The notes beneath the pieces were generated by a model. It made no database searches. It saw only the letters and a list, made by a program, of their open reading frames with translations, and was not told where the DNA came from. Made by a program: the position numbers and the translations under genes. Source: Desulfuromonadaceae bacterium UBA6124 (lineage in GTDB: Bacteria; Desulfobacterota; Desulfuromonadia; Desulfuromonadales; Trichloromonadaceae). From it: a stretch of DNA of 18,911 nucleotides. Shown here piece by piece: positions 6,962 through 14,219 of this stretch; the first letter of the stretch is position 1, and each line of letters opens with the position of its first letter. The stretch lies in NCBI GenBank assembly GCA_002423365.1, contig DIVU01000363.1, forward strand, positions 1 through 18,911, in the 5' to 3' direction.

Positions 6962-7099
6962 ATGAAGAAACTGGTAACTCTGTTGATGGTGACGGTGCTG
7001 GCCGTTTCGCTTTCGGCTTGCGCCACGACTAAAGGTGGCACCACCAAGATCAAGTGCCCTGCTTGTGGTTACGAATTCGAAGCTCCGGCAGGGGGTTAA
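6962..7099 (+). CDS. Small lipoprotein with CPACG motif, 45 aa
   Basis: This 45-codon gene is short enough to be missed by ordinary gene calling. It has an exceptionally strong ribosome site (AAGGGAGGTG, 6947-6956) before the ATG. The product has a lipoprotein signal peptide (MKKLVTLLMVTVLAVSLSAC) with Cys20 as the lipidation site. The mature peptide has only 26 residues: a short Thr/Gly/Lys linker, then KCPACGYEFEAPAGG. The pair Cys32-Cys35 in CPACG resembles one half of a zinc ribbon or rubredoxin knuckle, so metal binding might need a dimer or partner. It lies directly downstream of the sigma-54 promoter and 92 bp before the porin, so the two may be co-transcribed. The function is unknown. 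Confidence 0.82.
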   Translation: MKKLVTLLMVTVLAVSLSACATTKGGTTKIKCPACGYEFEAPAGG

Positions 7100-7191
7100 T
7101 TTGACCTCGCTTGCTGACCAACCCGGCTTGCCGGCGAGTCGTCGGCCGGTCACACAAACTTTTTGATCACTATTCGTATCAGGAGGCAAAA

Positions 7192-8490
7192 GTGAGCAGA
7201 TTAACTAAAATCATGGTAGCGCTGCTGGCCTCGACGGCCATCGCCGCCCCGGCCTTCGCCGTCACCGGCGACGTCTCCGGTTTCCTCCACGTCCGCGGCG
7301 TCGCCGCCGACAACATGGACGGCCGGGACAAAACGAACGAGCTTTATGACGACAACACCCGCGCCGTCGACTCCCGTCTGCGCCTCTTCACCACCGCCGC
7401 TCTCAATGAGAATGTTAAAGCGGTGTTCGCTGTGGAAGTCGACTATGTCTGGGGCGACAACCTTGTAGGCAAGGTTGGCGCCGACCAGAAGGGCGAAATC
7501 GAAATCGCCAATCTCTACCTCGACTTCAACATTCCCGAAGCGAACACCAACGTCAAGGCCGGTACCCATTACTACAAACTGGGCGGGGGCTTGATTCTGG
7601 GCGAGCATGCCTCTGGTGTCAGTATCCGCAAGGCCTTTACCGAAGAGATGAACCTCGGCCTGTACTGGGTAAAAATGGTGGAAGGCGTTGACGAGGACGA
7701 TGATCAGGATGTCGATTACTACCAGGCTCAGTTGGACATGAAACTTGGCGACATGACGATTTCGCCCTTTGTTGGTTACCTGGACAGCGACGATAACAAC
7801 GTCGGTGCCGCTCCCGCTTTTACCGTCGCCTTTGGCGAACAGTACTACTACGGCCTGGATATTAAAGGCAAAGCCGATGCTCTCAACTATGGCATGACCG
7901 CCTTTTACAACGATGGTGAGATTGCCGGTGAAAACAACGATGCCTTGGCCATCCTGGTCGATGCCGATTACACCATCGGTGACAGCAAGCTCGTGTTTGC
8001 TGCAGGCCGCTACGGCGATAGCGATATGCCCAACGGAAAAATGGCGAGCGTCAGGGGCTATAACAACTTCGCCGAAGTTGTCACCGGTGGCTATTTCGAT
8101 CAGCGTACGACCGGAGCAGGGTACGCCCAGACCGCCTCGGGTTCTGTCAATTCCGCTTATGACATGAACTTCCTCTATGGCAAACTCGGTGTCGAGCAAA
8201 AGCTGCACGAAAAAGGCAAACTCCGCGCCTACTACATCTACGCTGAGGAAGCTGCGGATAACAACGCTCGGATTCTGTCGAACGGCAAGAGCATGAAGCG
8301 CATGACATTTGGTCATGAACTTGATCTTTATTATGACTACACTGTTGTTCCCGGCCTGGTTGCAACCTTGGGTGGCGGCTATCTGCTGGCTGACGATGAT
8401 TTCGGTTTCGACATTGATCCCGTCACTGGCAAAGAGATCGGTGGCGACGATGCCTGGAAAGCAGGCTTGGGCTTGGCTTACAAGTTCTAA
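7192..8490 (+). CDS. Outer-membrane porin (beta-barrel)
   Basis: The 432-residue protein has a Sec signal peptide (VSRLTKIMVALLASTAIAAP, cut after AFA). The mature part has alternating polar and aromatic strands with acidic loops, typical of a porin: DSRLRLFTTAALNENVKAVF, GTHYYKLGGGLILG, LRAYYIYAEEAADN. It ends in GLGLAYKF, the C-terminal aromatic signature recognised by the BAM complex. The start is GTG 7192, with AGGAGG five bases upstream. An in-frame TTG at 7111 would bury the signal peptide. The class is typical of Desulfuromonadales porins, but solute specificity cannot be read. Loops rich in Asp and Glu (GVDEDDDQDVDYY) suggest cation or calcium contacts. Codon use includes more GTT/GGT than the neighbours, as in highly expressed outer-membrane proteins. 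A strong terminator follows. Confidence 0.9.
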   Translation: MSRLTKIMVALLASTAIAAPAFAVTGDVSGFLHVRGVAADNMDGRDKTNELYDDNTRAVDSRLRLFTTAALNENVKAVFAVEVDYVWGDNLVGKVGADQKGEIEIANLYLDFNIPEANTNVKAGTHYYKLGGGLILGEHASGVSIRKAFTEEMNLGLYWVKMVEGVDEDDDQDVDYYQAQLDMKLGDMTISPFVGYLDSDDNNVGAAPAFTVAFGEQYYYGLDIKGKADALNYGMTAFYNDGEIAGENNDALAILVDADYTIGDSKLVFAAGRYGDSDMPNGKMASVRGYNNFAEVVTGGYFDQRTTGAGYAQTASGSVNSAYDMNFLYGKLGVEQKLHEKGKLRAYYIYAEEAADNNARILSNGKSMKRMTFGHELDLYYDYTVVPGLVATLGGGYLLADDDFGFDIDPVTGKEIGGDDAWKAGLGLAYKF

Positions 8491-8522
8491 GATTGCCGAC
8501 TTAGCAGCATTATGCTAGTTTG

Positions 8523-8552
8523 ATGGCCGGGCTTTATGCCCGGCCATTTTTT
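8523..8552 (+). terminator. Rho-independent terminator of the porin gene
   Basis: ATGGCCGGGC (8523-8532) and GCCCGGCCAT (8538-8547) form a perfect 10-bp stem with a TTTAT loop, followed by a T-tract through 8552. It lies 33 bp after the porin stop. Confidence 0.93.
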
Positions 8553-8585
8553 CTGCAAACGTCCATATTGAATGTGATTGGTGTC

Positions 8586-8721
8586 AATCTTCAACCAAGA
8601 GGCCAATGAAGGGCCTCCCTCTTTGAAAAAGGGGGAACGAGGAGGATTTGCTTGGAGTCGCCTTTCGTGAAATCCCCCTAGCCCCCCTTTGTCAAAGGGG
8701 GGGACGCTTCAGCTGAAGATT
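8586..8721. repeat. MITE-like element with nested inverted repeats
   Basis: The 136-bp segment is bounded by AATCTTCA (8586-8593) and its inverse TGAAGATT (8714-8721). Inside are two facing copies of a longer arm. The left arm reads CCTCCCTCTTTGAAAAAGG, GGGAACGAGGAGGATTT. The right arm is AAATCCCCCTAGCCCCCC, TTTGTCAAAGGGGGG. Each arm is itself a hairpin (CTTTG...CAAAG type). Similar AAATCCCCC-type repeats are widespread in bacterial intergenic DNA. It carries no gene. It lies between the porin terminator and the FG-GAP protein gene. Confidence 0.6.
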
Positions 8722-8748
8722 AGTGCTGTTCCGCTTATTGAAAGGGCC

Positions 8749-8772
8749 GGGCGCACATCGGTGCGCCCCTAC
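8749..8772 (-). repeat. REP-like palindrome, GCGCAC type
   Basis: GGGCGCAC (8749-8756) and GTGCGCCC (8761-8768) form an 8-bp stem with an ATCG loop, followed by CCCTAC. On the minus strand it reads GTAGGGGCGCAC, so the GTAG foot is on that strand. It lies about 25 bp before the ribosome site of the FG-GAP protein gene. Confidence 0.6.
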
Positions 8773-8813
8773 CGCAGATCCCGTTCATCCGTCAACCCAA
8801 GGAGATGCCGCAC

Positions 8814-10613
8814 ATGCCGTTCTTCCCCCGTTCGTTGATCGTCGCCGTGCTTCTGCTGGCCGCGTCGGCGATTTTGCCTCCGTCCGCGTCGGCCTTTATG
8901 GAAAACCTGGCCCGCGATTTCAAACCCGTTTCCGGGGTGGTAATCATGCCGGCGAAGGGGGAATTTCTCATCGACCTCGACGCCAAGTCGAATGTCGCCA
9001 TCGGCGATCTTTTCACCGTTATGCAACCGGGGGAAAAGGTCGTGCACCCGGTGACCAAGGAAGTAGTCGGCACCATCGACGAAGTCAAGGCCATCCTGCA
9101 GGTCACCCGGGTCAAGTCCGGTTATTCCTACGCCAAGCCCGTGGGGGCGGCCCCCGAAATTAACGCGAAAGACGCGATCCGCCGCTTCGAGAATCTGCCG
9201 GCGGTTTTCTGGGACTATACCGGCGAGGGGGAAGCGGTCTATGCCCAAGTCAAACAGGCGCTGCCGACTCTCGAATGGCAGGAGTACGCCGCAACCCAGG
9301 CAGCCAAACCGCAAACCCCGGCGGCGGTCGCCGGCTTTCAGGGTTTGACCTTCGTTCTCAAGCCTGGCACGCTCGAAGTCCGCGATCCGGCGTTCACCGT
9401 GCTGCGCGCCTATGCCGTCGGAACCGCTCACCCCGCCGCCGCGGCGACCGTCGCTTCCGCAGCCGCCGGCATTCCGGTCGCGGCCGCCCCTAGCGTCTCC
9501 GCTCCGGCGATAATGCCCGCCCCGACCGGGGCAGCCATCGTCGCCGCCCCGGCCCCGGCCGGTTCAAGTGTGGTCGGCGACTTCTCCCCCGCCATCGTCC
9601 GCCAGAATCTCGCCGAAGCGGAACGGGGCGTTTGGGTCAGCCCCGCCGTCAAGGAACCGCTGGTCGGGGTCGAGGTCGGTGAGCTGGACGGCGACGGCAA
9701 GCTCGAAACCGCCCTGCTCTACGCCCACCGCATCGACATCACCCGCTTCGCCGACGGCACCTCGGAAACGGTCGCCCAGGTCGATCTCGGCAAAGGGCGC
9801 AAGGCCCTGGCCATCGACGGCGCCGATCTGAACGGCGACGGCAAATTGGAACTGTACATCACCGCGGCTTTCGACGACCGCCTCTCCTCGATGATCGTCA
9901 GCGCCGGCGCCGACGGCTATCAGGTGCGCAAAAACAACATCAACTACTATTTCCGCAATGTCGACCTGCCCGGCGAAGGAGTCGTGCTGCTGGCCCAGGG
10001 CATGGGCGATGAACATCAGGATTTCGCCGGGCCCATCTTCCGCGTGCAAGGCAACGGCAACGACATCCAGCAGGGCGCCAAGGTCGAGGTGCCCAATCCC
10101 ATCCGCCTGTACAGCTTCTCTCCGCTAACGGCGACCGGCAGCGGCGGCGATTCCATCGCCTACCTGAGCCATCTCGACAACCTGCAGATCTATTCCCCCG
10201 GCGGCGAAAAGCTTTGGGAAGGGAGCGAGCGCATGGGCGGCAGCGAGGAATTCATCACCCGCGTCGATCCGACCAAGCGCCCGCAGGATGGCGACAACAC
10301 CCGCGATGCCTACCTGCAGGCCCGGCTTGGGCGCGGCGATGCCGGGGAAATCCTCATCCCGGTCAACGAGGGAGACTGGTTCCGCGCTCGGGGCAAGACC
10401 TTCCGCAAGAGTAAGCTCACGGCCATGGTCTGGAACGGCCAGGAACTACTCGAAGCCTGGCACACCCGGGAACAGAACGGCTACATGGCCGACTTCCGCC
10501 TGGCCGACATCGACAACGACGGCCAGAAGGAAGTGGTCATGGCCATCAACGGCGCCAGCACCGGCCTGCTCGGCGCCCGCCGCTCGTCGCTGTACGTCTT
10601 CGAAATGCAATAA
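8814..10613 (+). CDS. Secreted FG-GAP/VCBS-repeat protein with FlgT-like N-terminal domain
   Basis: The 599-residue protein starts with a Sec signal peptide (MPFFPRSLIVAVLLLAASAI, cut after ASA near residue 27). Residues about 35-95 (GVVIMPAKGEFLIDLDAKSN, then VAIGDLFTVMQPGEKVVHPV) resemble the C-terminal domain of the flagellar protein FlgT. Residues about 200-250 form an Ala/Pro-rich linker. The rest looks like a beta-propeller with calcium-type FG-GAP loops at ELDGDGKLE, DLNGDGKLE and DIDNDGQKE. The protein is probably periplasmic or exported; no lipobox is seen. Of two nearby ATGs (8805 and 8814) I chose 8814, because AAGGAG directly abuts the first and lies nine bases from the second. 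The role is unknown. Its family layout suggests an envelope-structure or ligand-sensing protein. Confidence 0.85.
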   Translation: MPFFPRSLIVAVLLLAASAILPPSASAFMENLARDFKPVSGVVIMPAKGEFLIDLDAKSNVAIGDLFTVMQPGEKVVHPVTKEVVGTIDEVKAILQVTRVKSGYSYAKPVGAAPEINAKDAIRRFENLPAVFWDYTGEGEAVYAQVKQALPTLEWQEYAATQAAKPQTPAAVAGFQGLTFVLKPGTLEVRDPAFTVLRAYAVGTAHPAAAATVASAAAGIPVAAAPSVSAPAIMPAPTGAAIVAAPAPAGSSVVGDFSPAIVRQNLAEAERGVWVSPAVKEPLVGVEVGELDGDGKLETALLYAHRIDITRFADGTSETVAQVDLGKGRKALAIDGADLNGDGKLELYITAAFDDRLSSMIVSAGADGYQVRKNNINYYFRNVDLPGEGVVLLAQGMGDEHQDFAGPIFRVQGNGNDIQQGAKVEVPNPIRLYSFSPLTATGSGGDSIAYLSHLDNLQIYSPGGEKLWEGSERMGGSEEFITRVDPTKRPQDGDNTRDAYLQARLGRGDAGEILIPVNEGDWFRARGKTFRKSKLTAMVWNGQELLEAWHTREQNGYMADFRLADIDNDGQKEVVMAINGASTGLLGARRSSLYVFEMQ

Positions 10614-10623
10614 AAGCCCATCC

Positions 10624-10650
10624 GGGCGCGACGCATGGGTCGCCCCTACG
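10624..10650 (-). repeat. REP-like palindrome after the FG-GAP protein gene
   Basis: GGGCGCGACGCATGGGTCG followed by CCCCTACG forms an imperfect stem around CATG. The CTAC end puts the GTAG foot on the minus strand. It lies 11 bp after the stop codon at 10613. Confidence 0.6.
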
Positions 10651-10680
10651 GTTACAGTGGAAATCCACCCCGCGAACCAA

Positions 10681-10711
10681 AACGGCCCGGTTTTTTCCGG
10701 GCCGTTTTTTT
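10681..10711 (+). terminator. Rho-independent terminator of the FG-GAP protein gene
   Basis: AACGGCCCGG (10681-10690) and CCGGGCCGTT (10697-10706) form a 10-bp stem with a T6 loop, followed by a T-tract to 10711. The remaining gap (10712-10984) holds a possible -10 box and otherwise nothing I recognise. Confidence 0.92.
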
Positions 10712-10827
10712 ACGATTTTCTTTCCGGCAAAAGACGGAATCTCCTCTGAGACATTTGCCGGGGAGCCTTCTCCGAAACGAGACTCCGCCCCTTTCATCAT
10801 TGCGAAAAATCGACTCGAAAACCCAAA

Positions 10828-10833
10828 TATAAT
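10828..10833 (+). promoter_or_regulatory. Candidate -10 box upstream of the rhodanese lipoprotein gene
   Basis: A perfect TATAAT lies in AT-rich DNA about 150 bp before the ATG. No good -35 box is at the right distance; the nearest TTGCGA is 22 bp away. It is a candidate only. Confidence 0.3.
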
Positions 10834-10984
10834 AGAAGAGCAATGTTTTTAGGCTATTTCATTCGTAGCCGAACATTCGGATCATAAATTTTGTTCCCGC
10901 CTCCCCTTTACGGGTATGAATCGTGCTTTTTACAGCGGATACCGACGACATCATCCCCACCCCCCTGTGAGAGGAGCAAGAACC

Positions 10985-12157
10985 ATGACGAATTGGACAA
11001 GAAATCGGATGACTTACCTGGCTCTGACTTTGTGCGTGTCCGGTTGCACCGGAGCGACGATCAAACTGCCGCCGGTTGCCCAAATCCCCCCGCCGCCAGC
11101 CCAGGCGCAAGCGGCGCAAAAAGCGGTCTCCCAGGATCCCAAGCTGGCCATCACCACCGCCGAGGTCATGGCGATTCTTGCCGGACCCGAGGCGGCGAAC
11201 TATCAACTGGTCGACTCCCGTCCCGATGTGAAATTCCAGGAAGGACACGTCCCCGGCGCCATCAGCGTCCCCAAGGCGACGCTCGAACAGAATCTGGACA
11301 AGCTCGACAAGAACAAGACCCTCATCTTCTACTGCGGCGGTCTGCACTGTGAGTTGAGCCCGGCATCGGCCGCCATCGCCCAGAAAAACGGCTTCACCAA
11401 GATCAAGGTCTGGTACGAGGGGGAACCGGCCTGGAGCAAGGCCGGAAACTATCTGATCAGCGAATTGCCCTACGTGCAAAAACTGGTCACCGGCGGCAAG
11501 GATGCCTATCTGCTGGTCGATTCGCGCCCGGCGGTGAAATACAACAAGGCCTTCATCCCCACGGCGGTCTCCCTCCCCAAGGCTGAATTCGATCTGAAAA
11601 AGGGCCTGCTGCCGGCGGACAAGGCCACCCCGTTGATCTTCTACTGCGGCGGCTTCACCTGCGAGCTGAGTCATGAATCGGCCAAACTGGCGCTCGGCCT
11701 CGGCTACACCAAGGTCCGCGTCTTCGCCGCCGGCGAGCCGGCCTGGAAGGAAGCGGGACTGCCTCTGTGGGGGGATGAGCCGAGCGGCGTCGCACCTAAA
11801 CCGAAGGCCGATACCGGTGGGCTGCCCGAGACGATCAAGCCCGACGAATTTGAAAAACTGGCGGCCGAAGGCAAGCTCTTTCTGGTGGACGTGCGTTCGG
11901 CCAAGGATTTCGCAGCGGGTCATCTGCCCGGCGCCATCCACATCTTCGACGAGGATTTCATCCACAAGGCCAAGGAATCCGTGGCCAAACTCCCGGCCGA
12001 CGGCCGGGTAGCACTTTACTGTTCCACCGGTGCCCGCAGCGCCAGCGCCTATTACGCCATCCTCGGTGAGTCGGACTACGGGAACAAGAAAAACCTCCAG
12101 TATCTGGACTCCACCATCCTCATCAACCCCGACGGCTCTTTCACGATCCAGAAGTAA
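10985..12157 (+). CDS. Lipoprotein with three rhodanese domains
   Basis: The 390-residue protein has a lipoprotein signal (MTNWTRNRMTYLALTLCVSG, Cys21 lipidated), then a Pro/Ala-rich linker and three rhodanese-like domains. Domain 1 has DSRPDVKFQEGHVPGAIS and the loop Cys117-GGLHCE. Domain 2 has DSRPAVKYNKAFIPTAVS and the loop Cys221-GGFTCE. Domain 3 has DVRSAKDFAAGHLPGAIH and the loop Cys346-STGARS, the canonical six-residue active-site loop of single-domain sulfurtransferases. Domains 1 and 2 resemble each other, each with a second Cys five residues on, and look like an internal duplication. Envelope sulfur or selenium transfer is likely; the substrate is unknown. ATG 10985 has GAGGAG eight bases upstream; an earlier ATG at 10916 would hide the lipobox. 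The gene is flanked by terminators on both sides and so is a single unit. Confidence 0.9.
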   Translation: MTNWTRNRMTYLALTLCVSGCTGATIKLPPVAQIPPPPAQAQAAQKAVSQDPKLAITTAEVMAILAGPEAANYQLVDSRPDVKFQEGHVPGAISVPKATLEQNLDKLDKNKTLIFYCGGLHCELSPASAAIAQKNGFTKIKVWYEGEPAWSKAGNYLISELPYVQKLVTGGKDAYLLVDSRPAVKYNKAFIPTAVSLPKAEFDLKKGLLPADKATPLIFYCGGFTCELSHESAKLALGLGYTKVRVFAAGEPAWKEAGLPLWGDEPSGVAPKPKADTGGLPETIKPDEFEKLAAEGKLFLVDVRSAKDFAAGHLPGAIHIFDEDFIHKAKESVAKLPADGRVALYCSTGARSASAYYAILGESDYGNKKNLQYLDSTILINPDGSFTIQK

Positions 12158-12176
12158 GACCTGTTTCCACCAAGTC

Positions 12177-12216
12177 GAACAAAAACGCCCCCTCGCAACA
12201 GGGGGCGTTTTTGTTC
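12177..12216. terminator. Bidirectional-looking terminator after the rhodanese gene
   Basis: GAACAAAAACGCCCCC (12177-12192) and GGGGGCGTTTTTGTTC (12201-12216) form a perfect 16-bp stem with an 8-base loop. A and T runs are in the arms, so it can work in either direction. It begins 20 bp after the stop codon. Confidence 0.92.
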
Positions 12217-12302
12217 GGGTAATTGCTGCATAAAACCATAAAATCCGTTAAGATCATGAACATTTTAAACGAGTACGACTTTGCAAACCCAAAGGAACAA
12301 CC

Positions 12303-14093
12303 ATGACCTCCCCCGAATCTACCTGGGATCTTTCTCCGCTCTATGGCAGCCCCGACGCCTCCAAACTCGTGGCCGATCTGGAGGCGGCACAGCAACTGGC
12401 GCAGAAATTCCGCCAGGATTTTCGCGGGCGCATCGCCTCGGAACGGCTCTCCCCGGAAGCCTTGGTGAGTGCGCTGAAGCGTTACGAAGAGCTGCAACGC
12501 CTCATCCTCAAACCCTACTTCTACGCCCAACTCCTTTTTTCCCGGGACAGCCGGCCGGCGGCGCACAAGGCCCAGCTCGCCCGAGTGCGGGAGAGCTGGA
12601 GTTCCCTGGCCGAGACCACCCTCTTTTTCGAACTGGAAGTGCTGCGCATCGAGGAAGTGCTTTTTGCCGCGCTGCTGAAAAACCCCGAGGTCGCCGCCTA
12701 CGGCCACTACCTGCGCCAGCTCCGGGTCCACGCCCCCTACACCCTGAGCGAAGAGGTGGAACAGGCCTTGAAGCGCAAGGATCTTTCCGGCAAGGAGGCC
12801 TTCACGCAGCTCTTCGAGGAACTGACCTCGTCCTTCCGCTTTTCCTTCACATTGCCCGGTGAATCCGAGCCCCGAGAGGTCACCGGCGAGGAACTGCTGG
12901 CCCTACTCCATCATCCCGACGGGCACATCCGGGAAAGCGCGTTTTCGACCTTTCTGCGCAAACATGCGGAACAGGAGCTGCCCCTTACCGCCTGTTTCAA
13001 CAACCTGCTGCTCGATCATGGCAAGGAGGTGGAACTGCGGGGCTATCCCGATCTGATGACGCCGACCCATCTGGCCTGTGAAACCGAGCCGGCCATGGTC
13101 GAGCGCATGATGCAGGTGACCGAGGCCAACTACGGTCTGGCCCGGGAGTACTTCGATCTGAAGCGACAACTGCTCGGCCTGGAACGGATGAAGAATACCG
13201 ACATCTACGCCCCGCTCGGAACCGGCGGCCGGGAATATACCTTCGCCCAGGCGAAGACGGTGGTCCTCGACGCCTTCGCCGGATTTTCGCCGCAAATGGC
13301 GAATATGGCCGAAAAATTTTTCACCGAGGGGCGAATCGACGCCTTTCCGGCGCCGGGCAAAAGCGGCGGTGCCTTCTGCATGGGGATGATGCCGGGACTG
13401 ACGCCCTACGTGCTGTTGAACCACACCGGCAACCTGCGCGACGTGAGCACCCTGGCGCACGAACTGGGGCACGGCGTTCACTTCGCCCTCTCCCAGGGAC
13501 AGAACTTCTTTCAGTATCAAGCCCCGCTGCCGATGGCGGAGACGGCGAGCGTCTTCGGCGAGATGCTGCTGACCCGCTCCCTCCTTGACAAGGAGACGGA
13601 TCGCCAGGTGAAGATCGAACTGCTCTGCGCCAAGCTGGAGGACATCATCGCCACCACCTTCCGCCAGAACGTGCTGACCCGTTTCGAGCTGGCCGCCCAC
13701 AAAAAGCGCGGCACGGGACTGCTCGCCGCCGACGACTACTGCGACCTCTGGTGGCAGGAAAACGCCAGGCTTTTCGGCGACGCCGTAACGATGATCGAGC
13801 CCTACCGCTGGGGTTGGGCCTACATCAGCCACTTTATTCATTCCCGCTTCTACTGTTATTCCTACGTCTTCGGCGAACTGCTGGTGCTGGCGCTCTATCA
13901 GAAATATCGGGAAGACGGGACCGACTTCGTCCCCCGCTACCTGGAACTGCTCGCCGCCGGCGGCAGCGCTCCGCCGCAAACGCTGCTCAAGCCCCTGGGA
14001 ATCGACCTGGCCGATCCGGAGTTCTGGCAAAAAGGGTATGATTTCGTTGGGGAATTGCTGAAGGAGTTGCGGGGATTGGTGGAGAAGCCGTGA
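12303..14093 (+). CDS. pepF: M3-family oligoendopeptidase F
   Basis: This cytoplasmic zinc metallopeptidase degrades short peptides. The 596 residues match the usual length of PepF. The opening STWDLSPLYGS is characteristic of the family. The first 200 residues are helical (oligopeptidase F N-terminal domain). The zinc motif HELGH is at residues 386-390, in the context LRDVSTLAHELGHGVHFALS, and the third ligand is Glu413 (AETASVFGE). Further family blocks are GGAFCMGMMPGLTPYVLLN and YRWGWAYISHFIHSRFYCYS. The ATG has AAAGGA six bases upstream. No clear promoter was found in the short gap after the preceding terminator. The gene runs towards tkt, and its stop begins a GTGAGGAG string that leads straight into a palindrome. 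Confidence 0.95.
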   Translation: MTSPESTWDLSPLYGSPDASKLVADLEAAQQLAQKFRQDFRGRIASERLSPEALVSALKRYEELQRLILKPYFYAQLLFSRDSRPAAHKAQLARVRESWSSLAETTLFFELEVLRIEEVLFAALLKNPEVAAYGHYLRQLRVHAPYTLSEEVEQALKRKDLSGKEAFTQLFEELTSSFRFSFTLPGESEPREVTGEELLALLHHPDGHIRESAFSTFLRKHAEQELPLTACFNNLLLDHGKEVELRGYPDLMTPTHLACETEPAMVERMMQVTEANYGLAREYFDLKRQLLGLERMKNTDIYAPLGTGGREYTFAQAKTVVLDAFAGFSPQMANMAEKFFTEGRIDAFPAPGKSGGAFCMGMMPGLTPYVLLNHTGNLRDVSTLAHELGHGVHFALSQGQNFFQYQAPLPMAETASVFGEMLLTRSLLDKETDRQVKIELLCAKLEDIIATTFRQNVLTRFELAAHKKRGTGLLAADDYCDLWWQENARLFGDAVTMIEPYRWGWAYISHFIHSRFYCYSYVFGELLVLALYQKYREDGTDFVPRYLELLAAGGSAPPQTLLKPLGIDLADPEFWQKGYDFVGELLKELRGLVEKP

Positions 14094-14103
14094 GGAGTGA
14101 GGC

Positions 14104-14213
14104 GTAAGGGCGACCCATGGGTCGCCCTTACATTGGTCGATTGGCAGGGGCGCACCGAGGTGCGCCCCTGTTTCATTTGGGATGTCCGATATTCGGGCGC
14201 TGGCGGTGCGCCC
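14104..14213. repeat. Three consecutive REP-like palindromes between convergent pepF and tkt
   Basis: The first (14104-14131) is a perfect 28-bp palindrome that begins GTAAGGGCGACCC. The second (14145-14170) has 11-bp arms CAGGGGCGCAC/GTGCGCCCCTG with a CGAG loop. The third (14195-14213) is degenerate (GGGCGC...GTGCGCCCC). They fill nearly all of the 126-bp gap and could stop transcription from both sides. They show both stem types (GCGAC and GCGCAC) side by side. Confidence 0.75.
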
Positions 14214-14219
14214 CTCCGC

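Noticed and set aside
12223..12254. Possible pepF promoter (TTGCTG with TAAGAT or TAAAAT).
   Set aside because: Spacers of 20 or 10 bp do not fit a sigma-70 promoter.
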